41,888 nucleotides of DNA from Flavobacterium oncorhynchi (GTDB lineage Bacteria; Bacteroidota; Bacteroidia; Flavobacteriales; Flavobacteriaceae). Below, one piece after another: positions 18,507 to 28,397 of the stretch. The stretch is taken from positions 105,977-147,864 of the forward strand of contig NZ_MUHA01000004.1 in NCBI RefSeq assembly GCF_002217355.1, written 5' to 3'. The position numbers and the translations under genes are program-made. The notes beneath the pieces were generated by a model, which did not search any database, was not told the origin of the DNA, and saw only the letters and a list, made by a program, of their open reading frames with translations. Within the stretch, counting starts at the first letter, position 1. The number at the start of each line of letters is the position of its first letter.

Positions 18507-19895
18507 TTAAACATTCAGTTTTTCTCGAATCGTATCAATTTTATGATCTCTGTAAAATAAATTCATGGTTTCAAAAGGGATAATTTTCATTTTATCGCTT
18601 ACAATATGAACACAAGATTTTTTAACAGCACGAACATCAAAATCATGCGCGTCCATAAAATTCATTATTAAAATTCGGAACAAATTATTATAGTTTAAAG
18701 TGTCTGACTGCACTCTTGGCAAGCAGCACATTAATTCATTCATTTCGGTTTCAGCACAATCAACAGAAATTCCAGTGCTGAATAGATTCAGCATGTGCGT
18801 TTTTAGTTTTTCATCATGCTCAAAAACAATAGTGTTTTTGGAGTTGTTTAGTAAATCTTCTGGATTTATTAAGTGAGTCATCGGGAAAACTTCTCCATCA
18901 ATTTTTAAAGCATAAGCCATACATAAAGCATCAGGATTACAAGGAACAGGAATTAAATCTTGAGGTGTAAATAGAGGATATTGCTCATAAATTTTCCGGC
19001 GTACTTCAGTTAAAGTTATACGACCTGAATGATCATCATAATTATCATTTCGACCTGCAACTTGCGTAGGTTGAAAAGTAACACCTCGAACACATTTTTG
19101 CTGTAAAGCATATTCAATTATCTGACCAATTTCATCGTCATTTTCTCCTTTTTGAAGTGTAATTACCAAAGTAGTCGAAATATTAAATTGATTTAAATGT
19201 TCGATTGCTTTTTTACGAACTTCAGTTAAATCTTCTCCGCGAAGTTTTTCTAATACTTCAGGTTTAAAGCTGTCAAATTGCAAGTAGATTTCGAAATCAG
19301 GCATATAGCCGGCTAATGTCTCAACAAATTTAATGTCTTTTGCAATTCTTATTCCATTCGTGTTCAGCATCAAATGCTTGATAGGTTTGCTTTTAGCAAT
19401 GTCAAGAATTTTAAAAAATTCAGGATGCACAGTTGGTTCACCTCCTGAAATTTGAACAACATCTGGTTCCCCTTCATTAGCGACAACAGTGTCGAACATT
19501 TTTTCAATTTCTTCTAAAGTACGATGTCTTCCATAGTTTGGAGCCGAATTTGCATAACAAGTCGGGCAGGCTAAATTGCAGCGATCTGTAACTTCAACAA
19601 TCGTTAAGCAAGAGTGTTGTTCATGGTCTGTACACAATCCGCAATCATATGGACAGCCGTAATGCACTTTTGTATTAAACTTTAAAGGCATTTCAGATTG
19701 TTTATTATAATTACGAATCTGTTTATAATAATCAACATCATCCGCAATCATCGATTTCAATTCGCCGTGTGTTTTGCAATGTTTCAACATCATAACTTTA
19801 TTGTCCTGAAATACAATTTTAGTATCAACAAGATCTAAGCATGTTGGACATAAACTTTTGGTATAATCGTAGAATATATAATCGCGGGTTTTCAT
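18507..19895 (-). CDS. Radical SAM protein of the MJ0619 / tetraether-synthase-like group
   Basis: This 462-residue Fe-S enzyme has several cysteine clusters. C16, C19 and C40 with H43 form a rubredoxin-like N-terminal site (CPTC, then CKTH). C81, C85, C88 and C96 lie in CPYDCGLC and the following loop. The SAM-cluster motif CxxxCxxC is C106, C110, C113 in VTDRCNLACPTCYANSAPNY. GGEP is at 151-154. Further cysteines sit at C319, C325, C380, C390-391 and C428. This layout matches what I know of archaeal MJ0619 and the tetraether synthase Tes, which joins lipid tails through radical C-C coupling. That homology is from memory; the reaction here is inferred at best. It lies 16 bases after an Lgt-like gene and 18 bases before a small membrane protein gene, a tight operon. 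A lipid or lipidated protein is a plausible substrate. Confidence 0.85.
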   Translation of the reverse strand: MKTRDYIFYDYTKSLCPTCLDLVDTKIVFQDNKVMMLKHCKTHGELKSMIADDVDYYKQIRNYNKQSEMPLKFNTKVHYGCPYDCGLCTDHEQHSCLTIVEVTDRCNLACPTCYANSAPNYGRHRTLEEIEKMFDTVVANEGEPDVVQISGGEPTVHPEFFKILDIAKSKPIKHLMLNTNGIRIAKDIKFVETLAGYMPDFEIYLQFDSFKPEVLEKLRGEDLTEVRKKAIEHLNQFNISTTLVITLQKGENDDEIGQIIEYALQQKCVRGVTFQPTQVAGRNDNYDDHSGRITLTEVRRKIYEQYPLFTPQDLIPVPCNPDALCMAYALKIDGEVFPMTHLINPEDLLNNSKNTIVFEHDEKLKTHMLNLFSTGISVDCAETEMNELMCCLPRVQSDTLNYNNLFRILIMNFMDAHDFDVRAVKKSCVHIVSDKMKIIPFETMNLFYRDHKIDTIREKLNV

Positions 19896-19911
19896 TAGGA
19901 TAAAAGTATAG

Positions 19912-20667
19912 TTATTGTAAAAGTAAAGTTTTGTTTAAACGATTAAAAAACCGATTAATAAATTTCGAGTAGTAAATAAAAATAAAAATGGAGCTCCATT
20001 GAATACTGCTTAAATGAAGAAATAAAGGATTATACGGTTTTATAAATTCAATTAAAAAACGAAATAAAAAGTACAGCACCATGAATAGTTTAAATCGGTC
20101 ACCATTAACGAGATTTCTGTTTCTTATTTTGTGGAAAAAGATAAAAAGTAAAAGCATGAAAAACATTTCATACAAAGCAACAGGATGTCTGTACAGCCCA
20201 TCACCCAGATCCATTCCAGTAATAAAACTAGTCTCGATGCCGTAAGTAGGTTCGGCAATACCCATTGAGAAACATCCAATACGTCCAATAAATAAAGCCA
20301 CAATTATTGGAATAACATATAGATCACCTGAAGAGATTTTAACGCCAATTATTTTTTTGATAAGTTCTACCCCAAGCAATCCGCCTAAAAATCCTCCAGC
20401 GACAGTTTTATTTTGAAAAAAAGTTAGAAAAGTCTGATTGCTAATTGCAGCAGGGTTTTCAAGTAATGCAATAACTCTAGAACCTATTAATGCGCCAATC
20501 ATAGCACCAATCATAATGATAATACGATTAATATCTGAGATAGGATCTGATGTTCTCTTTTTTAAAAAGTAATAGATTCTTATCCCAATAAAAAAGGCTA
20601 ATGTTTCAAATAAAGCGTGCCAATAAAAAGTTTCGTTAAAGAGCTTAAATTGAAATGGAAACGTCAT
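19912..20667 (-). CDS. Divergent Lgt-like membrane protein (prolipoprotein diacylglyceryl transferase superfamily)
   Basis: This 251-residue protein has about seven membrane helices and recognisable Lgt features: GxxxGxR-like GALIGSRV, the GGFLGGLLGVEL segment (91-102), GRIGCF (128-133), YRHPVALYE (159-167) and FRFLIEFIKPYNP (202-214). Canonical Lgt moves diacylglycerol from phosphatidylglycerol to the lipobox cysteine. This protein departs from it. The essential His of the FHGG motif appears replaced by Leu94, and the signature GRIxNFxNGE reads GRIGCFSMGIAEP. It is therefore probably a paralogue with a changed reaction or substrate, and the housekeeping lgt should lie elsewhere. It heads the operon with the radical SAM protein and the small cysteine-containing membrane proteins. 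It could also be an inactive lipid-binding scaffold. The start ATG 20667 has no close competitor. Confidence 0.8.
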   Translation of the reverse strand: MTFPFQFKLFNETFYWHALFETLAFFIGIRIYYFLKKRTSDPISDINRIIIMIGAMIGALIGSRVIALLENPAAISNQTFLTFFQNKTVAGGFLGGLLGVELIKKIIGVKISSGDLYVIPIIVALFIGRIGCFSMGIAEPTYGIETSFITGMDLGDGLYRHPVALYEMFFMLLLFIFFHKIRNRNLVNGDRFKLFMVLYFLFRFLIEFIKPYNPLFLHLSSIQWSSIFIFIYYSKFINRFFNRLNKTLLLQ

Positions 20668-20911
20668 TTTTTAGTCAGATTTTTTTGCTAATTTAATTAA
20701 ATTAATTGGATTGTTTTTGCAAATTTTTTCTTTTGAGAAACTACAACAAATTAGTCTGATTTGTGATATGTTTTTTAACTGCAGAATAGTTTATTTTAAT
20801 AATGAAATTATTACATTTACAGCCTTTTTAATAAATAGCAGATTTGATCTAATATTGCATTCTTAATGCAGATATAATTTAATCATAATCTTATTTTTTA
20901 TACAATAAAAT

Positions 20912-21610
20912 ATGAAAACAATAGCCATAATTAAATATGTATTTATAACAATAGGAGCACTTATGCTTGCAGGAGCTTTTTATTTTTATCAGAATAGACA
21001 AGCCTTTTTGAAGAAAGCCGAAACAGTACAAGGAACCGTTGTAGAGTTAGTCAGTAAAAGATCTGATAATTCTACAACTTATGCGCCAATGGTTAGTTTT
21101 ACGACAAAATCTGGAAGTAAAATAGAGTTCACATCATCAATCAGCAGTAATCCTCCAAGTTATAGTGAAGGCGAAAGTGTTGAAGTTTTATACGATCCAG
21201 CAGACCCAAAAGACGCCAGTATTAACGGATTTGCCTCATTATGGATCGGACCTTTAATTTTTGGGATTTTAGGAACAGTTTTCTTTTTAATTGGTTTCGG
21301 AATCATTCTATTCGGTATTTTAAGGCAAAGAAAAACACAGTATCTTCGCGATAATGGCAAGCGTATTGAAACAAAATTTGTTCAAGTACACTTAAATTAC
21401 GGTATGGCTGTAAATGGAAGAAATCCGTTTCAAATATCCAGTCAGTGGCTTAATCCTCAAACAAACGAAATGTATGTTTTTGAAAGCGATAGTATTTGGT
21501 TTGATCCAACAGAGTTTATAAAAGACGATATAATAAAAGTGATGATCGACCCGAGTAATCCAAAGAAATATTATATGGATATTTCTTTTTTACCTAATCT
21601 TAAAAATTAA
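20912..21610 (+). CDS. DUF3592-like membrane protein
   Basis: This 232-residue protein of unknown function has two hydrophobic segments, at about 8-26 and 110-137. Between them is an extracytoplasmic beta-rich domain resembling DUF3592: VQGTVVELVSKRSDNSTTYAP, the EFTSSISSNPP segment, and GESVEVLYDPADPKDA. A second, similar half follows helix 2, with QISSQWLNPQTNEMYVFES and DIIKVMIDPSNPKKYYMD, so the domain is duplicated around the helix. Proteins of this type are widespread in bacteria with no defined role. It is transcribed away from the Lgt-like gene across a 244-base AT-rich spacer that should contain both promoters. No functional link to either neighbour is apparent. Confidence 0.75.
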   Translation: MKTIAIIKYVFITIGALMLAGAFYFYQNRQAFLKKAETVQGTVVELVSKRSDNSTTYAPMVSFTTKSGSKIEFTSSISSNPPSYSEGESVEVLYDPADPKDASINGFASLWIGPLIFGILGTVFFLIGFGIILFGILRQRKTQYLRDNGKRIETKFVQVHLNYGMAVNGRNPFQISSQWLNPQTNEMYVFESDSIWFDPTEFIKDDIIKVMIDPSNPKKYYMDISFLPNLKN

Positions 21611-21665
21611 ATGGATATTCTAGAAAGCTTATAAATCTGTTTCTAATATTTAAGGGCAATTTTAG

Positions 21666-21673
21666 TACTTTTG
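21666..21673 (+). promoter_or_regulatory. Candidate -7 element of the TlpA-like gene
   Basis: TACTTTTG matches the Bacteroidota -7 consensus TAnnTTTG and lies 26 bases before the ATG at 21700. No convincing -33 TTG box is found at the usual distance. Confidence 0.4.
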
Positions 21674-21699
21674 AGATTTAAATATTGTATTAAAACCCC

Positions 21700-22473
21700 A
21701 TGCCGAAATCATTTTTTTTTATAGCAGCATTTTTAGTTTTTACCTTTAGTTACAGCCAAATTAAGAATGGAACACCAGAAGTTGATCCAATTCAAATTCA
21801 AAAAACATTTAGTGATTGGTCCGTTTATCAAAGTAAAAAAATCATGCTTTCAAGAGATTTTACAGCGCTTGATTTACAATCTAAAGAAATTTCAAAAGAA
21901 AAGTTTTTAGACCAATTAGCAAATGGAAATTATATTCCAATTCGATTAAAATCAGAAGAATCAGTTTATAATTATAAGCTGTTTAAAATTCTGCCAAAAT
22001 CAGATACCAGTATAAAAGCAACTATAAATCAAATAGGTTTTGATGCTCTTAAAAATTATCAGATGGAAGGGGCAGCTTTTCCTAAATTTTCGTTTAAAGA
22101 TCTAGAGGAAAATCTAGTTACAAACGAATCTATGAATGGAAAAATCATAGTAATAAAATGCTGGTACATTCACTGTACACCTTGCATCAGAGAGTTTCCG
22201 CAAGTCAATAAATTAGTTGAAAAATACAAAGACCGAAAAGATATTGTTTTTATAAGTCTGGCTGAAGATTCTGCAGAACAATTAAAAGCATTCTTAAGTA
22301 GAAAACCATTGTCGTATGCTGTAATTCCTGATATGAAAGTTTATATGAATGAAGCTTTACAACTTAATTCATTTCCAACACATTTTATTCTCAATAAAGA
22401 AGGAATGATTGCTAAAGTACTCTCAAATTTTGAAAGTTTGGAAGTTGCGCTGGCGAAAGAAAGTAAGTTATAA
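21700..22473 (+). CDS. Periplasmic TlpA/ResA-like thioredoxin-fold protein
   Basis: This 257-residue exported protein has a signal peptide ending near FSYSQ (residue 20). Residues about 120-255 form a TlpA/AhpC-like redoxin domain with the active-site pair C159 and C162 in CWYIHCTPCIREFPQ, then the NSFPTHFILNKEG cis-proline loop. The N-terminal 100 residues are a poorly conserved extension common in flavobacterial TlpA proteins. It should act as a thiol-disulfide reductase in the periplasm, but its partner is not evident. The HCTPC active site replaces the usual WCGPC, which may change the redox potential. It is preceded by a TACTTTTG -7 box and appears to be a single-gene unit. Confidence 0.85.
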   Translation: MPKSFFFIAAFLVFTFSYSQIKNGTPEVDPIQIQKTFSDWSVYQSKKIMLSRDFTALDLQSKEISKEKFLDQLANGNYIPIRLKSEESVYNYKLFKILPKSDTSIKATINQIGFDALKNYQMEGAAFPKFSFKDLEENLVTNESMNGKIIVIKCWYIHCTPCIREFPQVNKLVEKYKDRKDIVFISLAEDSAEQLKAFLSRKPLSYAVIPDMKVYMNEALQLNSFPTHFILNKEGMIAKVLSNFESLEVALAKESKL

Positions 22474-22503
22474 TCGGATTAATTTTGCAAAGGAATCTCA
22501 TTT

Positions 22504-22609
22504 TTGTCATTTCGACTGAAAGGAGAAATCACAAAAGAAATTCCGCAAAGCATGTCTCCAATCTTTGTCGATTAACTAGTGCGATTTCTCCTTTCTGTCG
22601 AAATAACAA
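22504..22609. repeat. Intergenic inverted repeat (GTCATTTCGAC family)
   Basis: The arms at 22504-22530 and 22583-22609 are 27 bases each with two mismatches (core GATTTCTCCTTTC and GTCGAAAT). A second small hairpin, CCCGA/TCGGG, lies at 22657-22672. I recognise these as the kind of palindromic spacer repeat common in Flavobacterium genomes. The 304-base spacer 22,474-22,777 holds only these and the downstream promoter. Confidence 0.7.
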
Positions 22610-22708
22610 GATTGTGTGTAATAATCTATGAAAAAATAAAACTTTACGTCTTTGCTCCCGATCGCTGTCGGGACTGCGAGAAACCCTCTCCAGAATAAAA
22701 AAACTTAG

Positions 22709-24397
<1,689 letters not shown>

Positions 24398-24417
24398 TCG
24401 ATAAAATCCCAATATTT

Positions 24418-24465
24418 AAAATCCCAAATTCCAAATTAAACTTGGAGTTTGGGATTTTTTTTTGG
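24418..24465 (+). terminator. Terminator of the ABC-F gene
   Basis: AAAATCCCAAA at 24418-24428 pairs with TTTGGGATTTT at 24448-24458, extended inward by CCAA/TTGG, with a 7-base loop. A T run follows. Confidence 0.8.
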
Positions 24466-24470
24466 TTTAA

Positions 24471-24624
24471 TTTTAAACACATAGAAACATAGTTTTAGTG
24501 CCGAATTTAGTGTGAATAAAGACTACAAAAGAGAAATATGTTTCTTTCACACAGCTATGTTTTTTTTTTTTTTAAGTGAAACGCCTTTTTTAAGTTCAAA
24601 AACTATGTTTCTATGTGTTTAAAA
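24471..24624. repeat. Perfect 26-bp terminal inverted repeats
   Basis: The 26 bases at 24471-24496 (containing AAACACATAGAAACATAG) are the exact reverse complement of 24599-24624. They enclose about 100 bases with a 15-base T run and no open frame. The arrangement resembles a small non-coding mobile or REP-like element. Confidence 0.7.
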
Positions 24625-24652
24625 AAATCCCCGCTATAAAAATAACGGAGAT
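24621..24652 (-). terminator. Terminator of the small lipoprotein gene
   Basis: On the minus strand ATCTCCGTTAT (24652-24642) and ATAGCGGGGAT (24637-24627) pair around a 4-base loop, allowing G:T pairs, followed by seven T (24627-24621). It lies 11 bases after the stop at 24663. Confidence 0.75.
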
Positions 24653-24662
24653 TATTTTATGT

Positions 24663-24836
24663 CTATTTATTGCCAAAAAGTTTTGCGAAAATGAAAATGA
24701 TTATCGCAATAATAAAGATTACGATGAAAATTCCAAAACCCATTCCGGCTTTAAAAATGTCTCCAATAACTTCGCAGCTTGTAAATGAAAACAGTATTAC
24801 AAATACCATTAACATTCTTAGTATTTTATTTTGCAT
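24663..24836 (-). CDS. Small lipoprotein-like membrane protein
   Basis: This is a 57-residue protein. The frame is open upstream to 24884, but the ATG at 24836 begins a convincing lipoprotein signal: MQNKILRMLMVFVILFSF, then TSC with Cys21. After EVIGDIFKAGMGFG comes one strongly hydrophobic helix (about 36-54) and the tail KLFGNK. I recall similar tiny proteins with an EVIGDIFKAGMGFG-type segment in many flavobacterial genomes, often given unsupported enzyme names; I know no function. A terminator follows directly. The AT-rich spacer 24,885-25,133 upstream shows no other gene. Confidence 0.65.
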   Translation of the reverse strand: MQNKILRMLMVFVILFSFTSCEVIGDIFKAGMGFGIFIVIFIIAIIIFIFAKLFGNK

Positions 24837-25133
24837 GATTCTGATTTTTATAATTTTATAAATTAAAATTACCTCAGGAATCACGAAAATGTGTTATAGA
24901 ATTTTTTGAAAATGTTTTAGGATTAGATGTTTTAAGTTCTTTAATACCAAAAAATATATTTGTTCGCTGCTTCTAAAGGAGTATTCTATATTATAACTGT
25001 AGATTTTCAATAAATGTATTTATATTTGAGTTTGTGTATTTTAAAATTACTTTATTTCGGACTATTTTAATTTATTAAACTGAAATATACTATTTTTAAA
25101 AGCTATTCAATTGGCTTTTATATCGCAACAAAC

Positions 25134-26321
25134 ATGAAATCATACAAAATGAAGACTGCTTCAAAAAAAATAATATGCAAATTAATTTTCGTCTTTTTTA
25201 TAAACGGGCTGCTTTTCGCGCAAGAAGCTAAACCGCCAATAATGGGTTGGAGCAGCTGGAATAATTTCAGAGTGCATATCGATGAAAAAATGATTCGAGA
25301 GCAGGCTGATGCTATGATTACTTCTGGGTTGTACGATGCTGGTTATAGATATGTAAATATAGACGATGGTTATTTTGGCGGAAGAGATTCAGCAGGTAAT
25401 CTTTTTGTTGATGCTCAAAAGTTTCCTTCGGGAATGAAAGCTTTAGTGGATTATATTCACAGCAAAAAACTTAAAGCAGGAATATATAGCGATGCAGGAA
25501 GAAATACTTGCGGATCTATTTATGATAATGATCAAAAAGGTATTGGAGTTGGTATGTATGGATATCTTGATGCAGATACTAAAACTTTTTTTGAAGACTG
25601 GGGCTGCGATTTTTTAAAAGTTGACTGGTGTGGCGGCGAGAAAATGAATCTTGATGAAAAAACAGAATACTTGAAAATTTTAAAGGCTGTAAAAGCTAAG
25701 AATGAAGCAATTGTTCTTAATGTTTGTCGATGGAAATTTCCTGGTGAATGGGCAATCGATAAAGCGGATTCTTGGAGAATTTCCTATGATATTGATGATA
25801 AATTTTCGTCTATACTTAAGATTATAGATTTGAATGTTGATTTGTATAAATACTCATCTCCTGGGCATTATAACGATATGGATATGTTACAGGTTGGCAG
25901 AGGAATGACTTATGAGGAAGATAAAAGTCATTTTTCGATGTGGTGTATGTTGAATTCTCCTCTATTGGCAGGAAATGATTTAAGAACTATGTCAAAAGAA
26001 ACTGTTGGTATTCTTACTAATAAAGAAGTAATTGCTTTAAATCAAGATAAAGGGTTTTATCAAGCAAGACGAATATTTAAAGAGGGAAATATTGAGGTTT
26101 GGGAAAAATTGCTGGGAGAAAAAGGTAAAGATGGAAAAGCAATTGCTATTTTGAATCGCGGAGATGAAGCAAACCAATTTGTTTTAAAATCAGATTTGGT
26201 AAATCTTGAGAAATCAGTCAAAATTCGTGACTTATGGTCCGCTAAAAAGATAGGAGCAATAGGAAAGAAGGTCAGCTTTGTTATACCTAAACATGGTATA
26301 GTAGTTTTGCGTACGGAATAA
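25134..26321 (+). CDS. GH27 alpha-galactosidase, secreted
   Basis: This 395-residue glycoside hydrolase family 27 enzyme releases terminal alpha-galactose. A signal peptide runs through FFINGLLFAQ (residue 30), and the catalytic barrel begins at PPIMGWSSWNNF. The nucleophile is D164 in FLKVDWCGG and the acid/base D219 in SWRISYDID. YVNIDDGYF, GIYSDAG and NDMDMLQVG are family landmarks. A short beta-sandwich domain closes the protein (WSAKKIGAI to HGIVVLRTE). ATG 25134 gives a slightly long signal; ATG 25149 is also possible. No SusCD pair or regulator is adjacent, so it is an isolated hydrolase, probably periplasmic. The related alpha-N-acetylgalactosaminidase activity cannot be excluded. Confidence 0.92.
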   Translation: MKSYKMKTASKKIICKLIFVFFINGLLFAQEAKPPIMGWSSWNNFRVHIDEKMIREQADAMITSGLYDAGYRYVNIDDGYFGGRDSAGNLFVDAQKFPSGMKALVDYIHSKKLKAGIYSDAGRNTCGSIYDNDQKGIGVGMYGYLDADTKTFFEDWGCDFLKVDWCGGEKMNLDEKTEYLKILKAVKAKNEAIVLNVCRWKFPGEWAIDKADSWRISYDIDDKFSSILKIIDLNVDLYKYSSPGHYNDMDMLQVGRGMTYEEDKSHFSMWCMLNSPLLAGNDLRTMSKETVGILTNKEVIALNQDKGFYQARRIFKEGNIEVWEKLLGEKGKDGKAIAILNRGDEANQFVLKSDLVNLEKSVKIRDLWSAKKIGAIGKKVSFVIPKHGIVVLRTE

Positions 26322-26390
26322 GACAATTATATTTGAAAAAAAGAGAACAGATTACTTTGTAGAGTGAGGTTATATAATCGGTTTTTGAAT

Positions 26391-27026
26391 TCATTGTTCT
26401 ATTTTCTTCGCAATTATTATAGTATGAATTTCTATATCTTCTCCTTTTGGATAATTTACTTCAAATAATTTAATGATGTCAAAATTATTTTGATAAAGTT
26501 GATTGTTGATGTCTTTTAAAGTATGATAATAAAAATAAGTGCGATCGCCAGTGCTTCCCGAAATAAAACCAGATTGAGAAGGATTTCCGGCAACAAAACT
26601 TAAATATAAAATCCCGTTGTTTAAAAGTATTTTCGCAGAGTCAATTATCAGTTTAGAACAATCTTCTTTGGATAAATAAGGCAAACAAAAGCCGCACATA
26701 ATGGCATCAAATTTTTGATATAAGGAACTAAGTTCTCTTGTATCCATTACTTCAAAGTTGGCTGAAGGATTATTAGCTTTAGCTAATTCGATCATTTTTG
26801 GAGCAATGTCAATACCTGTAATTTTCAGGCTGGGTTTTTTGGATAGTAAATATTTTGTAATGTTTCCTGGCCCACAACCAATTTCAAACACGTTTATTTG
26901 TTCTTGTGTTAGGGTATTGCAAAAGAAGTCATAAGTATCATTATACAAACTTAAACTCATAAACTTATCTTGATAGAGATTTGCTATTTTATTCCAAGTC
27001 TCAAAAGTTTCTTTGTATTTATCCAT
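26391..27026 (-). CDS. Class I SAM-dependent methyltransferase
   Basis: This 211-residue soluble protein has the Rossmann methyltransferase fold. Motif I, VFEIGCGPGNITKYLL, is at residues 47-62, the acidic end of strand 2 is ITGIDIAPKMIELAKAN, and motif III-like FDAIMCGFCLPYLSKEDC and ILLNNGILYLSF follow. The substrate is not predictable. Small-molecule methylation is the most likely, because the protein is close to a bare catalytic domain with a short C-terminal beta strand. The start ATG 27026 overlaps, by 8 bases in another frame, the stop of a headless reading frame (27019-27216). It may therefore once have been translationally coupled to a gene that has since been lost. Confidence 0.85.
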   Translation of the reverse strand: MDKYKETFETWNKIANLYQDKFMSLSLYNDTYDFFCNTLTQEQINVFEIGCGPGNITKYLLSKKPSLKITGIDIAPKMIELAKANNPSANFEVMDTRELSSLYQKFDAIMCGFCLPYLSKEDCSKLIIDSAKILLNNGILYLSFVAGNPSQSGFISGSTGDRTYFYYHTLKDINNQLYQNNFDIIKLFEVNYPKGEDIEIHTIIIAKKIEQ

Positions 27027-27216
27027 TGATTTTTATTTGTGGTTTTTCATTCTGACTTATCCATTGATCAAAGCCTTTTTTTAGAATCCAATGCCCATTT
27101 TCTTTCCCATATAAATATTTCCCTCCTTGTCCACCTAATAAGCAATTATAGTCTTCTCGAAACTCAATTATAACTTTTTTTCTATCAACAGATATTAAAG
27201 GAAATGAAATGTTATT
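27019..27216 (-). pseudogene. Headless gene remnant (C-terminal fragment)
   Basis: A frame of 65 sense codons is open from just after the VOC gene stop to TAA 27019. It reads ISFPLISVDRKKVIIEFRED, then a YNCLLGGQGGKYLYG segment and HWILKKGFDQWISQ. The composition is that of a real folded protein, yet the frame has no ATG, GTG or TTG start and a TGA (27217-27219) precedes it. It looks like the last 60 residues of a gene whose 5' part was deleted or replaced. I cannot name the family. Its stop overlaps the methyltransferase start. Confidence 0.6.
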
Positions 27217-27223
27217 TCATAGT

Positions 27224-27622
27224 TTAGGATAGCATCTCAATAAGCTGAATATAATTACCGCAAGTATCGTTTAAAATGGCAATTTTTACATTTCCCATTT
27301 CGGTTGGATTTGTTTTAAATGCTACACCAAGATTTACAAGACGATTGTATTCTTCCTCAAGATTGTCTACATTAAATTGCGTACACGGAATTCCTGCTTC
27401 AAAAAGCGCTTTTTGATACGTTTTAGCTGGTTCAAAATGGTTTGGTGATGGTTCCAACAGAATTTCAATGCCATTTGGGTCCTCTTTAGAAACAACCGTC
27501 AGCCATCTATTATCTCCGCCTAATGGAACATCGTGTTTTTTTATAAAGCCCAATTTTTCAGTGTAAAACTGTAATGCTGTTTCTTGGTTAAGAACTGGAA
27601 TTGAGATGACTTTTGCTTTCAT
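27224..27622 (-). CDS. VOC-superfamily (glyoxalase/bleomycin-resistance-like) protein
   Basis: This 132-residue protein has the paired beta-alpha-beta-beta-beta modules of the VOC fold. The first begins IPVLNQETALQFYTEKLGF and ends GIEILLEPSP; the second begins YQKALFEAGIPCTQFNVD and ends CGNYIQLIEML. The full length matches single-domain VOC proteins. Potential metal ligands are the glutamate of IEILLEP and the terminal IQLIE. Members include lyases, isomerases and resistance proteins, so the substrate cannot be told. It lies upstream of the gene remnant and the methyltransferase on the same strand, possibly as one transcript. Confidence 0.85.
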   Translation of the reverse strand: MKAKVISIPVLNQETALQFYTEKLGFIKKHDVPLGGDNRWLTVVSKEDPNGIEILLEPSPNHFEPAKTYQKALFEAGIPCTQFNVDNLEEEYNRLVNLGVAFKTNPTEMGNVKIAILNDTCGNYIQLIEMLS

Positions 27623-27722
27623 GGTTTTTTACTCTTTTTAAATTTATTTCGAATTATGCTGTGTGAAGCCGTACTGTTTTAAATCTCGCGACTTTGAACT
27701 TGTTACGTTTTTTTTATAAACC

Positions 27723-28397
27723 TTATTTTTTATAATAAGAGATTTTTCTTGTCCAGGTTTCACTATGATTACCACTCGATGAAGTTTTACTTATCCAGTT
27801 GCCATATTTATCATTGGTATAGTTATAATCAAACTCTTCTTCACTAACAATTTTATCATTTCTCAAAGTTTGTCTTTTTGTAGTATCTCCATATTTATTA
27901 AGATCACTTAAGTTAACGGTTATATTTCCATTCCACCATTCTGTAGTTTTTTCTTTGATTTTATTTCCATTATTATCATAAAAATACTCCCATTGATTTA
28001 ATATCTGCTCTTTTGCAGTATGAACATAATAAATAGATTGTTTGATTAATTGTTTTTTTGCATTGTAAACATCTTCAGCGCTTTTCTTTTGTACACCTTC
28101 AACATTTTCATAAGTAGTAATATATTCTAATCCATTTAAATTTGATTTTTTTCTATTATCATTTTCAGAACTAGATTTTGTTAAATATCCTTTTTGATTA
28201 AATTCATAACTAGTAGTGTCTTTTGGACAATAAAATGTGCCTCCTTCTACCATTACAGATGGGCAGCTCTCGTGTATTTCAACGATTTTATTTATTGTTC
28301 CTTTTAATCTCATTTTTTGCCAGTCTGATGATAATTTCTGAGCATTTATTTGGTTTACTAATAGAATTTGTACTAAAACAAAGAAGATTTTTTTCAT
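27723..28397 (-). CDS. Secreted protein of unknown function
   Basis: This 224-residue protein has a clear signal peptide (MKKIFFVLVQILLVNQINAQ). The mature part consists of repeated short beta segments of the pattern YEFNQKGYLTKSS, WEYFYDNNGNKIKE and FDYNYTNDKYGNWISK, which resemble the YD/RHS-like repeats of flavobacterial secreted proteins. Two cysteines occur (SCPSV and YCPKD). No lipobox, membrane segment or type IX sorting domain is present, so it is probably periplasmic. The start ATG 28397 is set by the signal peptide. The neighbours give no hint of its role, and the 251-base spacer upstream is AT-rich without visible structure. Confidence 0.7.
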   Translation of the reverse strand: MKKIFFVLVQILLVNQINAQKLSSDWQKMRLKGTINKIVEIHESCPSVMVEGGTFYCPKDTTSYEFNQKGYLTKSSSENDNRKKSNLNGLEYITTYENVEGVQKKSAEDVYNAKKQLIKQSIYYVHTAKEQILNQWEYFYDNNGNKIKEKTTEWWNGNITVNLSDLNKYGDTTKRQTLRNDKIVSEEEFDYNYTNDKYGNWISKTSSSGNHSETWTRKISYYKK

